A stretch of DNA of 63,242 bases from Oceanobacillus halophilus (lineage in GTDB: Bacteria > Bacillota > Bacilli > Bacillales > Amphibacillaceae): contig NZ_RBZP01000019.1 of NCBI RefSeq assembly GCF_003628505.1, forward strand, positions 1 through 63,242. The letters run 5' to 3'. Below, piece by piece: positions 1 through 12,771 of the stretch. How positions within the stretch are numbered: position 1 is the stretch's first letter; every line of letters starts with the position of its first letter. Made by a program: the position numbers and the translations under genes. Below the pieces are notes generated by a model. That model ran no database searches. It saw only the letters and a list, made by a program, of their open reading frames with translations, and was not told the DNA's origin.

Positions 1-285
1 TCTATCAACCGCACCAATCCTTCTATCAACCGCACCAATCCTTCTATCAACCGCACCAATCCTTCTATCAACCGCACCAATCCTTCTATCAACCGCACCA
101 ATCCTTCTATCAACCGCACCAATCCTTCTATCAACCGCACCAATCCTTCTATCAACCGCACCAATCCTTCTATCAACCGCACCAATCCTTCTATCAACCG
201 CACCTCTCCTTCTATCAACCGCACCTCTCCTTCTATCAACCGCACCAATCCTTCTATCAACCACACCTCTCCTTCTATCAATCGC
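1..285 (+). repeat. 21-bp tandem array A1 (cut by window edge)
   Basis: Fourteen visible units of a strict 21-bp period. The core TATCAACCG starts at 3, 24, 45 and so on to a degenerate last unit at 276. Most units read core plus CACCAATCCTTC; some have CACCTCTCCTTC. The array continues left of the window. Unlike the three other arrays, no REP-like palindrome is seen at its right end. All frames are open because 21 is a multiple of 3, but no start or ribosome site supports translation. Confidence 0.95.
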
Positions 286-364
286 CTCCAAGCTTCCACC
301 CATAAACAACCCTTTGCCCCATTCTATTCTAAGCAAAATATCCGTTAGCGCTTATGCAAATAAA

Positions 365-401
365 AAAATACAGCACCCTATGACACAGGGTGCTGTATTT
401 T
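365..401 (-). terminator. Intrinsic terminator of lacZ
   Basis: A 14-bp perfect stem, AAAATACAGCACCC and GGGTGCTGTATTTT, has a 9-nt loop. It lies 48 bp past the lacZ stop, and its A-tract gives a U-tract on the minus strand. Confidence 0.9.
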
Positions 402-448
402 CTCGACCTTCTATGAGAGAACGAAGGGAAAATTTCCTCCTCGTCCCA

Positions 449-3679
<3,231 letters not shown>

Positions 3680-3701
3680 TTAATAGTAAACTAATATTAA
3701 C

Positions 3702-3718
3702 TTAATTAAATTAATTAA
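3702..3718. promoter_or_regulatory. Candidate ROK-repressor operator in the lacZ-galK intergenic region
   Basis: TTAATTAAATTAATTAA lies between the divergent lacZ and galK genes. Its exact reverse complement is at 12677-12693, in front of the sugar-binding protein gene. The co-location with a ROK repressor gene at 7537-8715 is the basis for the call. The sequence is very AT-rich, so the call is tentative. Confidence 0.45.
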
Positions 3719-3793
3719 TAAAGGTGATTTGTTTATTTATTATACTATCAATCGTACGAATTATCAATACTAATGAACAACTAGGAGGTCCAA

Positions 3794-4990
3794 ATGAAAA
3801 CGGAATCAAAATTAATAAAAGAATTTCAATCTATTTTTCATACAACACAATCACCAAGAGTCTTCTTTGCTCCCGGCAGAATAAACCTAATCGGGGAACA
3901 CACGGATTACAATGGCGGTCATGTATTCCCTGCGTCCATTTCTTATGGCACATACGCTCTTGGAGCCACACGGAATGATCAAAAGTTGCGTTTTTACTCC
4001 CTTAATTTTCCTGAAAAAGGGATAATTGAATGCGACCTGCAAGACTTAGATTATAAGGAAGAAAATGACTGGGCGAACTATCCAAAAGGCATGTTTTTAC
4101 TGTTAAAACAGGCTGGGTACACGATTTCAAATGGAGCTGATATCTTATTTCACGGTAATATTCCTAATGGCGCTGGGCTATCATCTTCTGCCTCCATTGA
4201 ACTTGTTACCGGTGCTCTTGTGGAAGGGTTGTACAACCAAACAATCGATAGCCTGGAAATGATAAAACTTGGACAAAAGGTGGAGAATGATTATATTGGT
4301 GTTAACAGTGGCATTATGGATCAATTTGCCATCGGAATGGGAAAAAAGGATCATGCCATTTTGCTGAACTGTGACACACTCGACTATCATTACGCCCCTA
4401 TTAACTTAGCTGATCATGTCATCATGATTATTAATACGAATAAAAAACGCTCATTAGCCGGTTCCAAATATAATGAACGGCGCCGTGAATGTGAAGCAGC
4501 ATTAACCGATTTACAAAAAGAATTAAACATTCATAGTTTAGGAGAATTATCCAAAGGAGAATTTGAACGTAAGAAGCATTTGATCACGAATAAAGTAAAC
4601 CAGAAACGAGCAAAACATGCCGTTTATGAAAACGCCCGTACACTGGAAGCGTTTGATAAATTACAACAAGGTGACTTAGATGCCTTTGGAAAACTAATGA
4701 ATTGTTCTCACATTTCTTTAAGAGATGATTATGAAGTAACAGGAAAAGAACTCGACACGATAGCGGAAGCGGCTTGGGACCAGGAGGGTGTTTTAGGTGC
4801 GCGCATGACAGGTGCTGGTTTCGGAGGATGTGCCATTGCCATCGTTGAAAGAGACAAGGCAGAAGCATTTGAGAAAAATGTGAATGCCATTTATAGAGAA
4901 GAAGTTGGTTATGAAGCAACCTTTTATACTGCTGCTATTGGAGATGGAACAAAGGAAATTACGGAAGCAACTGGAGGTTTGTTACAATGA
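3794..4990 (+). CDS. galK: Galactokinase (GalK)
   Basis: First Leloir enzyme. It phosphorylates alpha-D-galactose at C1 with ATP in the cytosol. The 398-aa protein has the GHMP-kinase galactose signature [16 protein letters not shown] near residue 27, the ATP-loop motif [13 protein letters not shown] near 125 and the third GHMP motif [11 protein letters not shown] near the C-terminus. The start has an AGGAGG six bases upstream. It heads a tight galK-galE-galT operon whose genes overlap by 4 bp (ATGA), indicating translational coupling. It is transcribed away from lacZ, so both are probably induced together by galactosides. Confidence 0.97.
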   Translation: MKTESKLIKEFQSIFHTTQSPRVFFAPGRINLIGEHTDYNGGHVFPASISYGTYALGATRNDQKLRFYSLNFPEKGIIECDLQDLDYKEENDWANYPKGMFLLLKQAGYTISNGADILFHGNIPNGAGLSSSASIELVTGALVEGLYNQTIDSLEMIKLGQKVENDYIGVNSGIMDQFAIGMGKKDHAILLNCDTLDYHYAPINLADHVIMIINTNKKRSLAGSKYNERRRECEAALTDLQKELNIHSLGELSKGEFERKKHLITNKVNQKRAKHAVYENARTLEAFDKLQQGDLDAFGKLMNCSHISLRDDYEVTGKELDTIAEAAWDQEGVLGARMTGAGFGGCAIAIVERDKAEAFEKNVNAIYREEVGYEATFYTAAIGDGTKEITEATGGLLQ

Positions 4991-5988
4991 GTATTCTCGT
5001 TTTAGGCGGGGCTGGTTATATCGGATCCCACGCGGTTTATCAATTGATTGATCAAGGGGAACATGTATTTGTCATCGATAACTTGGAAACCGGACATAAA
5101 GAAGCCCTTCATCCGGATGCAAGCTTTTATGAAGGGGATATTCGCGATATCGACTTTGTTCGCTCTGTATTTGCCAAAGAATCGATTGATGCAGTCATCC
5201 ACTTTGCAGCAAATTCCCTTGTAGGCGAGTCGATGCAAAAGCCACTCCAATACTTTGACAATAATGTTTATGGAACACAAGTACTGCTGCAAGCGATGGT
5301 GGAAGCAGGAGTAAAACACATTGTCTTCTCCTCCACTGCTGCAACATATGGGGAACCAGAATCCGTACCGATAATGGAAAGCCTACCAACGAAACCGACT
5401 AGTACGTATGGTGAAACCAAACTTACCATGGAAAAAATGATGAAATGGACCGAACAAGCACACGGTATCAAGTACGTTTCCTTACGTTATTTTAATGTTG
5501 CCGGTGCGAGGGGAACAGCCGAAATTGGTGAAGACCATCGCCCGGAATCGCATCTCGTTCCCATTATTTTGCAAACTGCCTTACAGCAGCGAAAAGAAAT
5601 GACGATTTTCGGTGAGGATTATGACACACCCGATGGTACCTGTATTCGTGATTATGTCCATGTGGAAGATTTAATCGATGCCCATCTGTTAGCATTAACA
5701 TATTTAAGAAACGGTGGAACCAGTAACATCTTTAACCTTGGAAGCAACCAAGGGTTCTCCGTGAAAGAAATGATTCAAACCGCTGAAAAAGTAACTGGTA
5801 AAGAAATTCCCGTACAAATTGGCAAGCGTCGCCCAGGTGATCCAAGCACATTAATCGCAAGTTCAGAAAAAGCGAAACAGATTCTTGGTTGGAATCCAAC
5901 ACGCACATCTATAACGAAAATTATAGAAGATGCCTGGAACTGGCATTCTTCACATCCAACAGGATACGGAAGGAATGACTTATCATGA
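4987..5988 (+). CDS. galE: UDP-glucose 4-epimerase (GalE)
   Basis: NAD-dependent short-chain dehydrogenase/reductase that interconverts UDP-galactose and UDP-glucose. The 333-aa length is typical. The N-terminal NAD motif GGAGYIGSH is at residues 7-15, the catalytic Ser/Tyr/Lys set includes FSSTAATYG and the STYGETK tyrosine-lysine motif, and the family NVAGA and [16 protein letters not shown] segment ([14 protein letters not shown]) follow. It overlaps galK by 4 bp and galT by 4 bp. It regenerates UDP-glucose for GalT. Confidence 0.97.
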   Translation: MSILVLGGAGYIGSHAVYQLIDQGEHVFVIDNLETGHKEALHPDASFYEGDIRDIDFVRSVFAKESIDAVIHFAANSLVGESMQKPLQYFDNNVYGTQVLLQAMVEAGVKHIVFSSTAATYGEPESVPIMESLPTKPTSTYGETKLTMEKMMKWTEQAHGIKYVSLRYFNVAGARGTAEIGEDHRPESHLVPIILQTALQQRKEMTIFGEDYDTPDGTCIRDYVHVEDLIDAHLLALTYLRNGGTSNIFNLGSNQGFSVKEMIQTAEKVTGKEIPVQIGKRRPGDPSTLIASSEKAKQILGWNPTRTSITKIIEDAWNWHSSHPTGYGRNDLS

Positions 5989-7460
5989 TTTATTCCTATT
6001 TGGAAGGGCTCATTTTGCAAGGATTAGAGAAGAAATTAATTGAAAAAGCGGATATATATTATGTCCGAAATCAAGTGATGTCTCTATTAGAATTAACATC
6101 CTATCCAGATACAGTCGAGAATCCAGTGATAGACACCATCCCCAATCTCCTGGAACACATCATTGGGTATGCAACCGAACAAGGGATTTTTGAAGAAGTT
6201 TTGGATGACAAGGAAATCTTAACTGCCAATATCATGAATTGTTTTGTTGCCAGACCATCTGTGATCAATGAACAATTCTATCAAAAATACAAAGCATCTC
6301 CGAAAGAAGCAACGGATTATTTTTATGAGCTAAGTAAAAATAGCAACTATATTCAAATGAACCGAATCGCGAAAAATATCTCCTATAAAGCAGAAACGCC
6401 GTATGGGGAAATGGATATTACGATCAATCTGTCAAAACCAGAAAAAGATCCGGAACAAATCAAGCGGGAACGCGAAGTAAAACAAACGGTGAAATACCCA
6501 AAATGCTTGCTTTGCAAAGAAAACGAAGGATATACAGGCAGAACCGGTCATCCAGCAAGGGCCAATCATCGAATCATTCAGGTAGAACTTTTAGGGGAGA
6601 ATTGGTATTTACAGTATTCCCCCTATGTATACTACAACGAACATAGTATTTTACTTTCAGAAAAACATCGTAACATGAAGATTGACCGGTCCGCATTTGA
6701 AAGACTGCTCACATTTACCGATAAATTTCCACATTATTTTATCGGTTCCAATGCAGACCTGCCCATTGTGGGCGGATCGATTTTAAGTCATGACCATTAC
6801 CAAAGCGGAAGATATGAATTTGCGATGACCAAAGCAGAAGATGCCTTTCCTTTTAAATTAAATAACTTTCCTGAAGTTACGGCATCTGTGGTGAAGTGGC
6901 CGATGTCTGTTGTTCGGCTCAAGAGTGTGGAGATAACAGATCTAGTAAATGCAGCCGATCATGTTTTAAACATATGGAGAGATTATTCTGATCCAGAAGC
7001 GGACGTACTCGCATCTACAGATGGCACAGCTCATAACACCATCACCCCGATTGGCAGATTTCGAGATGGCAAATTCGAGCTTGACCTTGTTTTAAGGAAT
7101 AACCGAACATCGCAGGAACATCCTATGGGAATTTTCCATCCACACGCGGATGTCCATCATATTAAGAAGGAAAATATCGGATTGATAGAGGTCATGGGAC
7201 TAGCGGTATTACCTCCTAGATTAAAAGACGAGTTAGAGGAAATCAGGAAATATTTGTTAGGAGAAGCAAGCAATGTAGCCGACTATCATCAAGATTGGGC
7301 AGTACAGCTGAAGGATAAATACAGGGTTATTCCTAACGAACAAGAAGCAAGTGAAATCCTAAAGAAAGAACTCGGAAGCAAATTTGTAAAAGTATTGGAA
7401 GACGCTGGCGTATTTAAAGACAATAAAGCCTTCGAAAGATTTATTGATAGATTAAACTAG
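5985..7460 (+). CDS. galT: Galactose-1-phosphate uridylyltransferase, class II (GalT)
   Basis: Transfers UMP from UDP-glucose to galactose-1-phosphate, giving UDP-galactose and glucose-1-phosphate. At 491 aa it is the long Firmicutes type (GalT class II) rather than the roughly 350-aa proteobacterial type. The HIT-like active-site segment [14 protein letters not shown] is present near residue 264, and a CLLC pair is near 168. It is the last gene of galKET, overlaps galE by 4 bp and is followed by a strong bidirectional hairpin terminator. Confidence 0.95.
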   Translation: MIYSYLEGLILQGLEKKLIEKADIYYVRNQVMSLLELTSYPDTVENPVIDTIPNLLEHIIGYATEQGIFEEVLDDKEILTANIMNCFVARPSVINEQFYQKYKASPKEATDYFYELSKNSNYIQMNRIAKNISYKAETPYGEMDITINLSKPEKDPEQIKREREVKQTVKYPKCLLCKENEGYTGRTGHPARANHRIIQVELLGENWYLQYSPYVYYNEHSILLSEKHRNMKIDRSAFERLLTFTDKFPHYFIGSNADLPIVGGSILSHDHYQSGRYEFAMTKAEDAFPFKLNNFPEVTASVVKWPMSVVRLKSVEITDLVNAADHVLNIWRDYSDPEADVLASTDGTAHNTITPIGRFRDGKFELDLVLRNNRTSQEHPMGIFHPHADVHHIKKENIGLIEVMGLAVLPPRLKDELEEIRKYLLGEASNVADYHQDWAVQLKDKYRVIPNEQEASEILKKELGSKFVKVLEDAGVFKDNKAFERFIDRLN

Positions 7461-7473
7461 ATTAATCTATCAG

Positions 7474-7529
7474 AAAAACGAAAAGCAGTCAAACCTCTTA
7501 TCCTACAGGTTCAACTGCTTTTCGTTTTT
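7474..7529. terminator. Bidirectional terminator between galT and the ROK gene
   Basis: A long hairpin: AAAAACGAAAAGCAGT pairs with ACTGCTTTTCGTTTTT, extended by AAACCT/AGGTT. It has an A-tract on one side and a T-tract on the other. It sits between the convergent galT and ROK genes and probably serves both. Confidence 0.92.
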
Positions 7530-7536
7530 CGTACAT

Positions 7537-8715
7537 TTAAACCGAAACAGACTGCTGATCAAACAATTCTACTAACAGCAGAGAGACTGCACCAAGTAAT
7601 GTGGCATCATCGCCAAGACTCGAAACCCTGACCTCTGTCTTTTTCGCCTCTGACGTCAATGCCCTTTCTTCGATAGTTTGACATATTTTTGGATACATAA
7701 ACTCCTGACTCTTCATCACCCCACCACCGAGCACAATTCTGCTTGGATTAAATAAATGAATAATATTGGTTAAGCCAATCCCAATAATTTCACCGGTTTG
7801 CTGTAAGAATCTTACAGCATCCTTGTTTTCCGCTTTAGCCATTTCATAAATCTTTTCTCCAGCCAAACCGTCTTTCAGGTTTGCCTGCTTTTTAAATCTC
7901 TCCGCAATGGCTTCTCCACTCACAAATGTCTGCAGGCAGCCTGGGTTTCCGCATTCACACTTCTCCCCGTGCAAATCAATGGTCATATGACCGAATTCGC
8001 CAGCGATATCCTGTGCTCCGTGATATAACTTCCCATTCATGACAACACCTGCACCGACACCAGTACCAAAATTAACGGCAACCATATTATCCACATCACT
8101 ATTTCCGCCAAACCATGATTCACCAAGGGCCATAGCACGAGCGTCATTTTCCACTTTGACCGTTAAATCAAACGCATCTTCCAGGGTATCCTTAATAGGA
8201 ATATCTTTCAAATCTAAGTTTGGTGCAACTAGGGATGTTCCTGTTTCTACTTCTATCACCCCGTGCATCGCAATCCCTATCCCTATGATTTTTTCACTAA
8301 TTCCTTCAACAAGGTCCATAATAGATTCGATGCATTCTATTAAAATAGAAAGAAATTGCTCATTCGTAATTGGTTTCGTTAAAGGATACGATGCCGACCT
8401 TGCAAGAATTTTCCCCGCTAAATCAGTTAGCACGCATTCAACTGATCCAGGACCAGCGTCAACTCCAATCACATAATAAGCTTCACTGTTGATGTGAAGC
8501 ATCGTTGGTTTACGTCCACCGTTCGATTCTCCAAGCTTGCTTTCCCTTACCAAGCCTTCTTCCAACAGTTCTTTTACAATACTACTCACTGTTGGAGGAG
8601 TTAACCTTGACTCCTTCGCAATTTGCGCTCTGGATATTGGTTCAGAAGTACGAATTTTATTCAAAACGATCGATTTATTCACTGATTTCATTAATTGAAA
8701 AGAACCACGTTGCAT
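7537..8715 (-). CDS. ROK-family transcriptional repressor (XylR/NagC type)
   Basis: The 392-aa protein has an N-terminal winged helix-turn-helix (residues about 15-65, ISRAQIAKESRLTPPTVSSIVKELLEEG). A ROK sugar-kinase-like effector domain follows, with the DAGPGSVECVLTDL phosphate-loop region and the zinc-binding signature CECGNPGCLQTF. The HTH marks it as a regulator, not a kinase. It lies between galKET and the ABC sugar importer. A 17-bp AT palindrome shared by the promoters of lacZ/galK and of the importer is its candidate operator. The likely inducer is galactose or a galactoside (inference). The ATG has GGAGG seven bases upstream. The motif does not appear before its own gene. Confidence 0.9.
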   Translation of the reverse strand: MQRGSFQLMKSVNKSIVLNKIRTSEPISRAQIAKESRLTPPTVSSIVKELLEEGLVRESKLGESNGGRKPTMLHINSEAYYVIGVDAGPGSVECVLTDLAGKILARSASYPLTKPITNEQFLSILIECIESIMDLVEGISEKIIGIGIAMHGVIEVETGTSLVAPNLDLKDIPIKDTLEDAFDLTVKVENDARAMALGESWFGGNSDVDNMVAVNFGTGVGAGVVMNGKLYHGAQDIAGEFGHMTIDLHGEKCECGNPGCLQTFVSGEAIAERFKKQANLKDGLAGEKIYEMAKAENKDAVRFLQQTGEIIGIGLTNIIHLFNPSRIVLGGGVMKSQEFMYPKICQTIEERALTSEAKKTEVRVSSLGDDATLLGAVSLLLVELFDQQSVSV

Positions 8716-8866
8716 GGCCAGTCCTCCATTATTTTCATTTACTATAAACTATTATAACACCGTCCGTCATACGCATGAAAACATTCTGCCAATAACGAAC
8801 GATGTGATAAAGAATTATTTTCTTTTATGGTAAAGCTCTTTTTGTATTGGTTGTTTCATTTTTACC

Positions 8867-8907
8867 TTGACAGTTGATAGAAACTGTTTATAATCTGAAT
8901 TCAGATT
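8867..8907 (+). promoter_or_regulatory. Sigma-A promoter overlapping a 16-bp palindrome, no gene downstream
   Basis: TTGACA (8867-8872), a 16-nt spacer and TATAAT (8889-8894) form a near-consensus promoter. The perfect palindrome AATCTGAATTCAGATT (8892-8907) overlaps the -10 box and looks like a repressor operator. The region to 9417 on this strand has no supported ORF, only two copies of a structured repeat. Confidence 0.6.
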
Positions 8908-8917
8908 AATATGCTTA

Positions 8918-9060
8918 ACTCTCGCTACGGAAATACACTACGCTTTCCGCGGGGAGCTGGTGAGCCTCCTTCGTGCTGACGCACTACGTAGTCTCACCGA
9001 TGCTCTTCTTCCCGCAGGAGTCTCCGTGTATTTCCTCCGCTTAGTTCCTGCTCTGCTTGG
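8918..9060 (-). repeat. GC-rich interspersed repeat, copy 1
   Basis: About 140 bp that is nearly the reverse complement of the copy at 51990-52125. Shared blocks include TTTCCGCGGGGAGCTGGTGA, CACTACGTAGTCTCACCGAT and the CCCGCAGGAGTCT block. It is rich in internal pairing and GC-richer than its surroundings. No ORF is supported. Name and function are unknown to me. Confidence 0.85.
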
Positions 9061-9149
9061 TTTCAACTTGGAAATTTCTTTTTTTACGGCAAAACTCCCC
9101 TAAACGTGACATTATGGACTATAGTTTTAAAAATATTTAGAGCATGTAA

Positions 9150-9315
9150 CATAGCGGAGGCAGAATACGGAGACTCCTGTGGGAATAGCACGTGTCCGAA
9201 GACCCCGCAGGAAGTGGTTTTCTTCCGAGGAGGCTGAGGCCGTGCCCACGGAAAGCGAAGTATTCTGCCGGAGCGAATGATCGCACAAATCAATCATAAG
9301 TGTAAGCGAGAGCTA
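9150..9315 (+). repeat. GC-rich interspersed repeat, copy 2
   Basis: Same family as copy 1 but in the opposite orientation. It opens with GCGGAGGCAGAATACGGAGA, contains GAGGAGGCTGAGGCCGTGCC and GGAAAGCGAAGTATTCTGCC, and ends with CATAAGTGTAAGCGAGAGCTA. That end is also found after the copy at 29 kb. The rest of 9061-9417 holds nothing I can identify. Confidence 0.8.
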
Positions 9316-9417
9316 CATTACTCTGATTTAAAGATATCAACAGTCTATACAAAATCTGAAATAACGTCACCTTACAAACAACAATCTGTTAGAAAAGAGC
9401 CTATGGCAAAGAACTCT

Positions 9418-10245
9418 TTACCCTTTAACAGAACCTGTCATTCCTTCCACAAAGTATTTTTGCAGGAAGAAGAATATTAAAGCTGTCGGAATCGTACCAA
9501 TAACAATCGCTGTATAAATAATACCGAAATCTGGAGAATACCCTGAACCTAGATTGGAAATTAACAGTGGTATTGTCTGAACATCCGGGGATTGTAAGAT
9601 AACCAACGGCCACAAGAAATTATTCCAGTTGTTCATGAAGGAGATAATCCCAGCAGCAGCAAACGTATTCTTCATCGAAGGCATGTAAATTCGGAAAAAT
9701 ATCCCAATCTCACTCAACCCATCTATTCTTCCCGCTTCGATTAAATCCTTCGTAAACATTTTTGTATTTTGTCTAAAGAAGAATATAAAGAAGGCGGTCG
9801 ATACATAAGGCAGAATAACAGCATACAATGTGTCGATTCCGAATGCCGGAAATACTTGAGATACATCTCCAAACAACCTAAATAAAGGTACCATTAAGGC
9901 TGCGAAAGGTATCATCATAGAAAGCAATAAGATATTAAATACAATATCTTTTCCTTTACTTCTATAAATTTCAAATCCATAACCTGCTAAAGAAGAGACT
10001 ACTAAACATAAAACCGTAGCAACAATAGCAATAAAGAATGAATTAAATAAGGCAGAGCCAACATTATAACTTTCAAAGAGATTACGAAGATTTTCTAATA
10101 GATTGGAACCAGGTAATAAGCGGCCTTGTGAGATATCAGACGATTTATTGGTCATACTTATTAACATCCACGCAAACGGGAAAAGGGAAACGATTGCCGC
10201 AATACTTAAGATTCCATATGTGAAAATAGACTTTAATTTATTCAT
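9418..10245 (-). CDS. ABC sugar importer, permease (MalG-like)
   Basis: Integral membrane permease of a CUT1-type carbohydrate ABC importer, 275 aa with about six membrane segments. The EAA-like cytoplasmic loop (EAGRIDGLSEIGIFFRIYMPSMKN) precedes the last segments. It overlaps the upstream permease gene by 4 bp. It is the last of three genes (binding protein, permease, permease). No ATPase gene is present, so a shared MsmX-type ATPase elsewhere is expected, as is common in Bacillus CUT1 systems. Its position beside lacZ-galKET suggests galactosides or galacto-oligosaccharides as substrate (inference). Confidence 0.92.
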   Translation of the reverse strand: MNKLKSIFTYGILSIAAIVSLFPFAWMLISMTNKSSDISQGRLLPGSNLLENLRNLFESYNVGSALFNSFFIAIVATVLCLVVSSLAGYGFEIYRSKGKDIVFNILLLSMMIPFAALMVPLFRLFGDVSQVFPAFGIDTLYAVILPYVSTAFFIFFFRQNTKMFTKDLIEAGRIDGLSEIGIFFRIYMPSMKNTFAAAGIISFMNNWNNFLWPLVILQSPDVQTIPLLISNLGSGYSPDFGIIYTAIVIGTIPTALIFFFLQKYFVEGMTGSVKG

Positions 10246-11114
10246 TTTCTTTCACCACCCAGTCTAAATTGAATAACAGCAAATATTACTGTCAGAACAA
10301 CAATAATAAACGAAACTGCTGCTGCATACCCAAAGTCTGGTGTATACTCAAAGGAAAGATTATATATATATTGCGAAATAGTTAATGTTTCGTTCCCCGG
10401 ACCACCTTTGGTAATATTCATTGGTTCATCAAATAGTTGAAGGGTTCCAATCGTAGATGTAATCCCTGTAAAGAGAATGATAGGCTTCAACATAGGAACG
10501 GTAATGTAAAAGAATTGTTGGATTGGGTTTGCCCCGTCAATTTTAGCTGCTTCATAAACGGAATTATCCACGTTCTGCAGACCAGCCAAATAGAAAATCA
10601 TATTATAGCCTGTCCAACGCCATGTTATCGCAATGATAATAAGTACTTTTGCCCAAAACGGATCCATTAACCACTCGATGGGTTCTGAAATAAATGATAG
10701 ATTTAATAAAAATTGATTCACTAAACCATCGGTAGAAAATAAGTATTTAAATATAACAGAATAGGCTACCAGTGAAATAACACTAGGTAGGAAAATAGCC
10801 GTTCTAAAAAACCCTTTAAATTTCAATTTAGGATTATTAAGTAAAACAGAAAAGAACATTGCCAATAAGATCATGATTGGAACTTGGAAAATCAAATAGA
10901 TAAACGTATTTCTAATTGCAATTAGTGCCACTGGGTCGTTGAATAATCGAATATAGTTATCCAAACCAATGAATTGCAAATTTGCTCCCATCCCTGATTT
11001 AAAAGATAGAATAAAAGCCTGTATCATCGGATAAAAGTAAAATAGAGTAATAAATATAGTAGCAATAAGGATAAATACCCAACCTATGATACTTTTACTC
11101 TTTCTTAGATTCAT
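10242..11114 (-). CDS. ABC sugar importer, permease (MalF-like)
   Basis: A 290-aa membrane permease with six predicted transmembrane helices. The EAA loop YEAAKIDGANPIQQFFYITV docks the ATPase. It forms a heterodimer with the downstream MalG-like protein, with which it overlaps by 4 bp. The start has GGAGTGAG upstream. The gene is separated from the binding-protein gene by 88 bp. It belongs to the same inferred galactoside importer. Confidence 0.92.
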   Translation of the reverse strand: MNLRKSKSIIGWVFILIATIFITLFYFYPMIQAFILSFKSGMGANLQFIGLDNYIRLFNDPVALIAIRNTFIYLIFQVPIMILLAMFFSVLLNNPKLKFKGFFRTAIFLPSVISLVAYSVIFKYLFSTDGLVNQFLLNLSFISEPIEWLMDPFWAKVLIIIAITWRWTGYNMIFYLAGLQNVDNSVYEAAKIDGANPIQQFFYITVPMLKPIILFTGITSTIGTLQLFDEPMNITKGGPGNETLTISQYIYNLSFEYTPDFGYAAAVSFIIVVLTVIFAVIQFRLGGERK

Positions 11115-11202
11115 GTTGTCTCACTCCAAACCTTTCAAATTAAATAAAGTCTTGAGCACCATCCATCTTAGTCTTAAGGTACCCAAGACAATATTTGAAA
11201 CA

Positions 11203-12492
11203 TTAATTTAACTGAGCTTCTGCTTGTTTCTGGGCATCTTCTAAAACTTCTTCTAACGCTTTACCACTTCTGTAATTTTGCAACTCTCCGATAAGGATAT
11301 CTGTGCTCGCATACGTATGCATTCCATAATTGACATTTGGAATTTCCATCATCCATTTCACAAAATCAGCATTTATATTTTGTCCTGCAAAGAACTCATC
11401 TTCCTGATTAAATGCTTCTCCTTCTAATGCTGGTAAATAAGTACCAATAGCTCCAATCTCAGTAACTAAATCTTGGTAAAGAGCTGTATCGGAACCAAAA
11501 GTGCTAGCCAAAAATTCTGCTGCCTGTTCTTTACCAGGGATATTTAACACATAGAAAGAACTTCCACCTACGTTAGACGCATTTACTGCACCATCAACAG
11601 AAAGTCGTGGAATAGGAACAACGGTCCAGTTCCCAGATTGAGATTCTTCCGCTTTGACACTTGGAGTCATCCAGTTCCCAGTTGCCACACTGACTATATC
11701 TCCACTATTAAATGCAGCAATTCTGGAGCTCCAATCACTATTAGTATGGGCAATATCTTCGTCTAGCATGGTTTTGAATACACGAAGAGCCTCCCCTACC
11801 GCTTCATTTCCAGCCATATTAACGGTTTCACCATCTTCATCCGTAAACCAAGTACCTGCTGTTTGAATCATATGTCTGAGATGATCCGGATCATTTGGAT
11901 TCAAAGAAATCATTTTTTTGCCAGTCTTTTCTGTTATGTCTTTGCCAATTTCGATATACTCATCCCACGTGATATTCGTTAAATCTTCTGGAGTATATCC
12001 CGCTTCTTCTAAATAATCGGTTCTCAAGTATAACCCAGTGACACCTGTGTCAAATGGAATTCCATACTGTTTCCCATCAAAACTTGTCGGTGCTTTTTTA
12101 TATTCTGCAAAATCATCTATGTTCACGTGTTCAGACATGTCATAAAAAGCATCTGGATACGCTTGTAAAAAGCTTTGCGCCCGATAATCTTCAATTAAAA
12201 CAATGTTAGGCATACCATTCATTGTTCCCGAACTTAAGCCTGTATTTAATTTCTGAACGATATCTTTTTGTGCATTATCAATGATATCCAATTGAAAATC
12301 TCCAGCTTCTTGTACATATTGCTCCTCCGCTAATTCTAATGCAGCAATATTAAATAATGGATCCCATGCCCAAGCCGTTATTGCATCAGGATCACCTCCA
12401 TCATCACTAGCGCCATCTGCACTTCCACCTGAACAAGCTGACAAAACCATTGTTAATAAAACCGCAGCGAACAAAATTTTCCACTTTTTCAT
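11203..12492 (-). CDS. ABC sugar importer, solute-binding lipoprotein
   Basis: A 429-aa extracellular binding protein of the CUT1/MalE fold. A type II signal peptide with lipobox LSAC gives a diacylglyceryl cysteine at residue 20, so the mature protein is anchored on the outer face of the membrane. A low-complexity Gly/Ser/Asp linker follows. It is first in the importer operon and has an AGGGGG ribosome site. The promoter region carries the candidate ROK operator (12677-12693) and a cre-like site (12622-12635). Substrate is inferred from neighbours only. Confidence 0.92.
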   Translation of the reverse strand: MKKWKILFAAVLLTMVLSACSGGSADGASDDGGDPDAITAWAWDPLFNIAALELAEEQYVQEAGDFQLDIIDNAQKDIVQKLNTGLSSGTMNGMPNIVLIEDYRAQSFLQAYPDAFYDMSEHVNIDDFAEYKKAPTSFDGKQYGIPFDTGVTGLYLRTDYLEEAGYTPEDLTNITWDEYIEIGKDITEKTGKKMISLNPNDPDHLRHMIQTAGTWFTDEDGETVNMAGNEAVGEALRVFKTMLDEDIAHTNSDWSSRIAAFNSGDIVSVATGNWMTPSVKAEESQSGNWTVVPIPRLSVDGAVNASNVGGSSFYVLNIPGKEQAAEFLASTFGSDTALYQDLVTEIGAIGTYLPALEGEAFNQEDEFFAGQNINADFVKWMMEIPNVNYGMHTYASTDILIGELQNYRSGKALEEVLEDAQKQAEAQLN

Positions 12493-12621
12493 ATAAAAAC
12501 CCCCTAAATTTTAAAATTGTAATATATCAAATTATTTAACTATCTAATAGAAAATCTTCTCTAGTTCCTACACCTCCAACATTCAAATCTATTACCAGAA
12601 ACATTCATCTCCAAAACATAT

Positions 12622-12635
12622 AGCAAACGGTTTCA
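12622..12635. promoter_or_regulatory. Possible CcpA cre site before the sugar-binding protein gene
   Basis: AGCAAACGGTTTCA (reverse TGAAACCGTTTGCT) matches the cre consensus TGWNANCGNTNWCA at all but two positions. It lies about 130 bp before the importer start, where carbon catabolite repression would be expected. Confidence 0.4.
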
Positions 12636-12676
12636 ACAAATCCGAAAATTAACAAATAGTTTGCGTTAAGAGATTG

Positions 12677-12693
12677 TTAATTAATTTAATTAA
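12677..12693. promoter_or_regulatory. Candidate ROK operator before the sugar importer
   Basis: TTAATTAATTTAATTAA is the exact reverse complement of the element at 3702-3718. It lies in the importer promoter region, about 185 bp upstream of the binding-protein start. Confidence 0.45.
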
Positions 12694-12771
12694 CTTTTAT
12701 ATTACCGATAAAATCCCAGAATGTCAATACTGTTAATAGCAAAATTTATATTAAAATTTTAATGTTTTTTG

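Noticed and set aside
1..285. CRISPR array
   Set aside because: Period of 21 bp with no unique spacers and no cas genes; this is a simple tandem array.
343..354. Cre-like TTAGCGCTTATG downstream of lacZ
   Set aside because: It lies past the terminator side of lacZ with no promoter to control.
9084..9480. Two ORFs of 67-69 codons
   Set aside because: They lie in the GC-rich repeat and the end of the permease gene, with no start signals.
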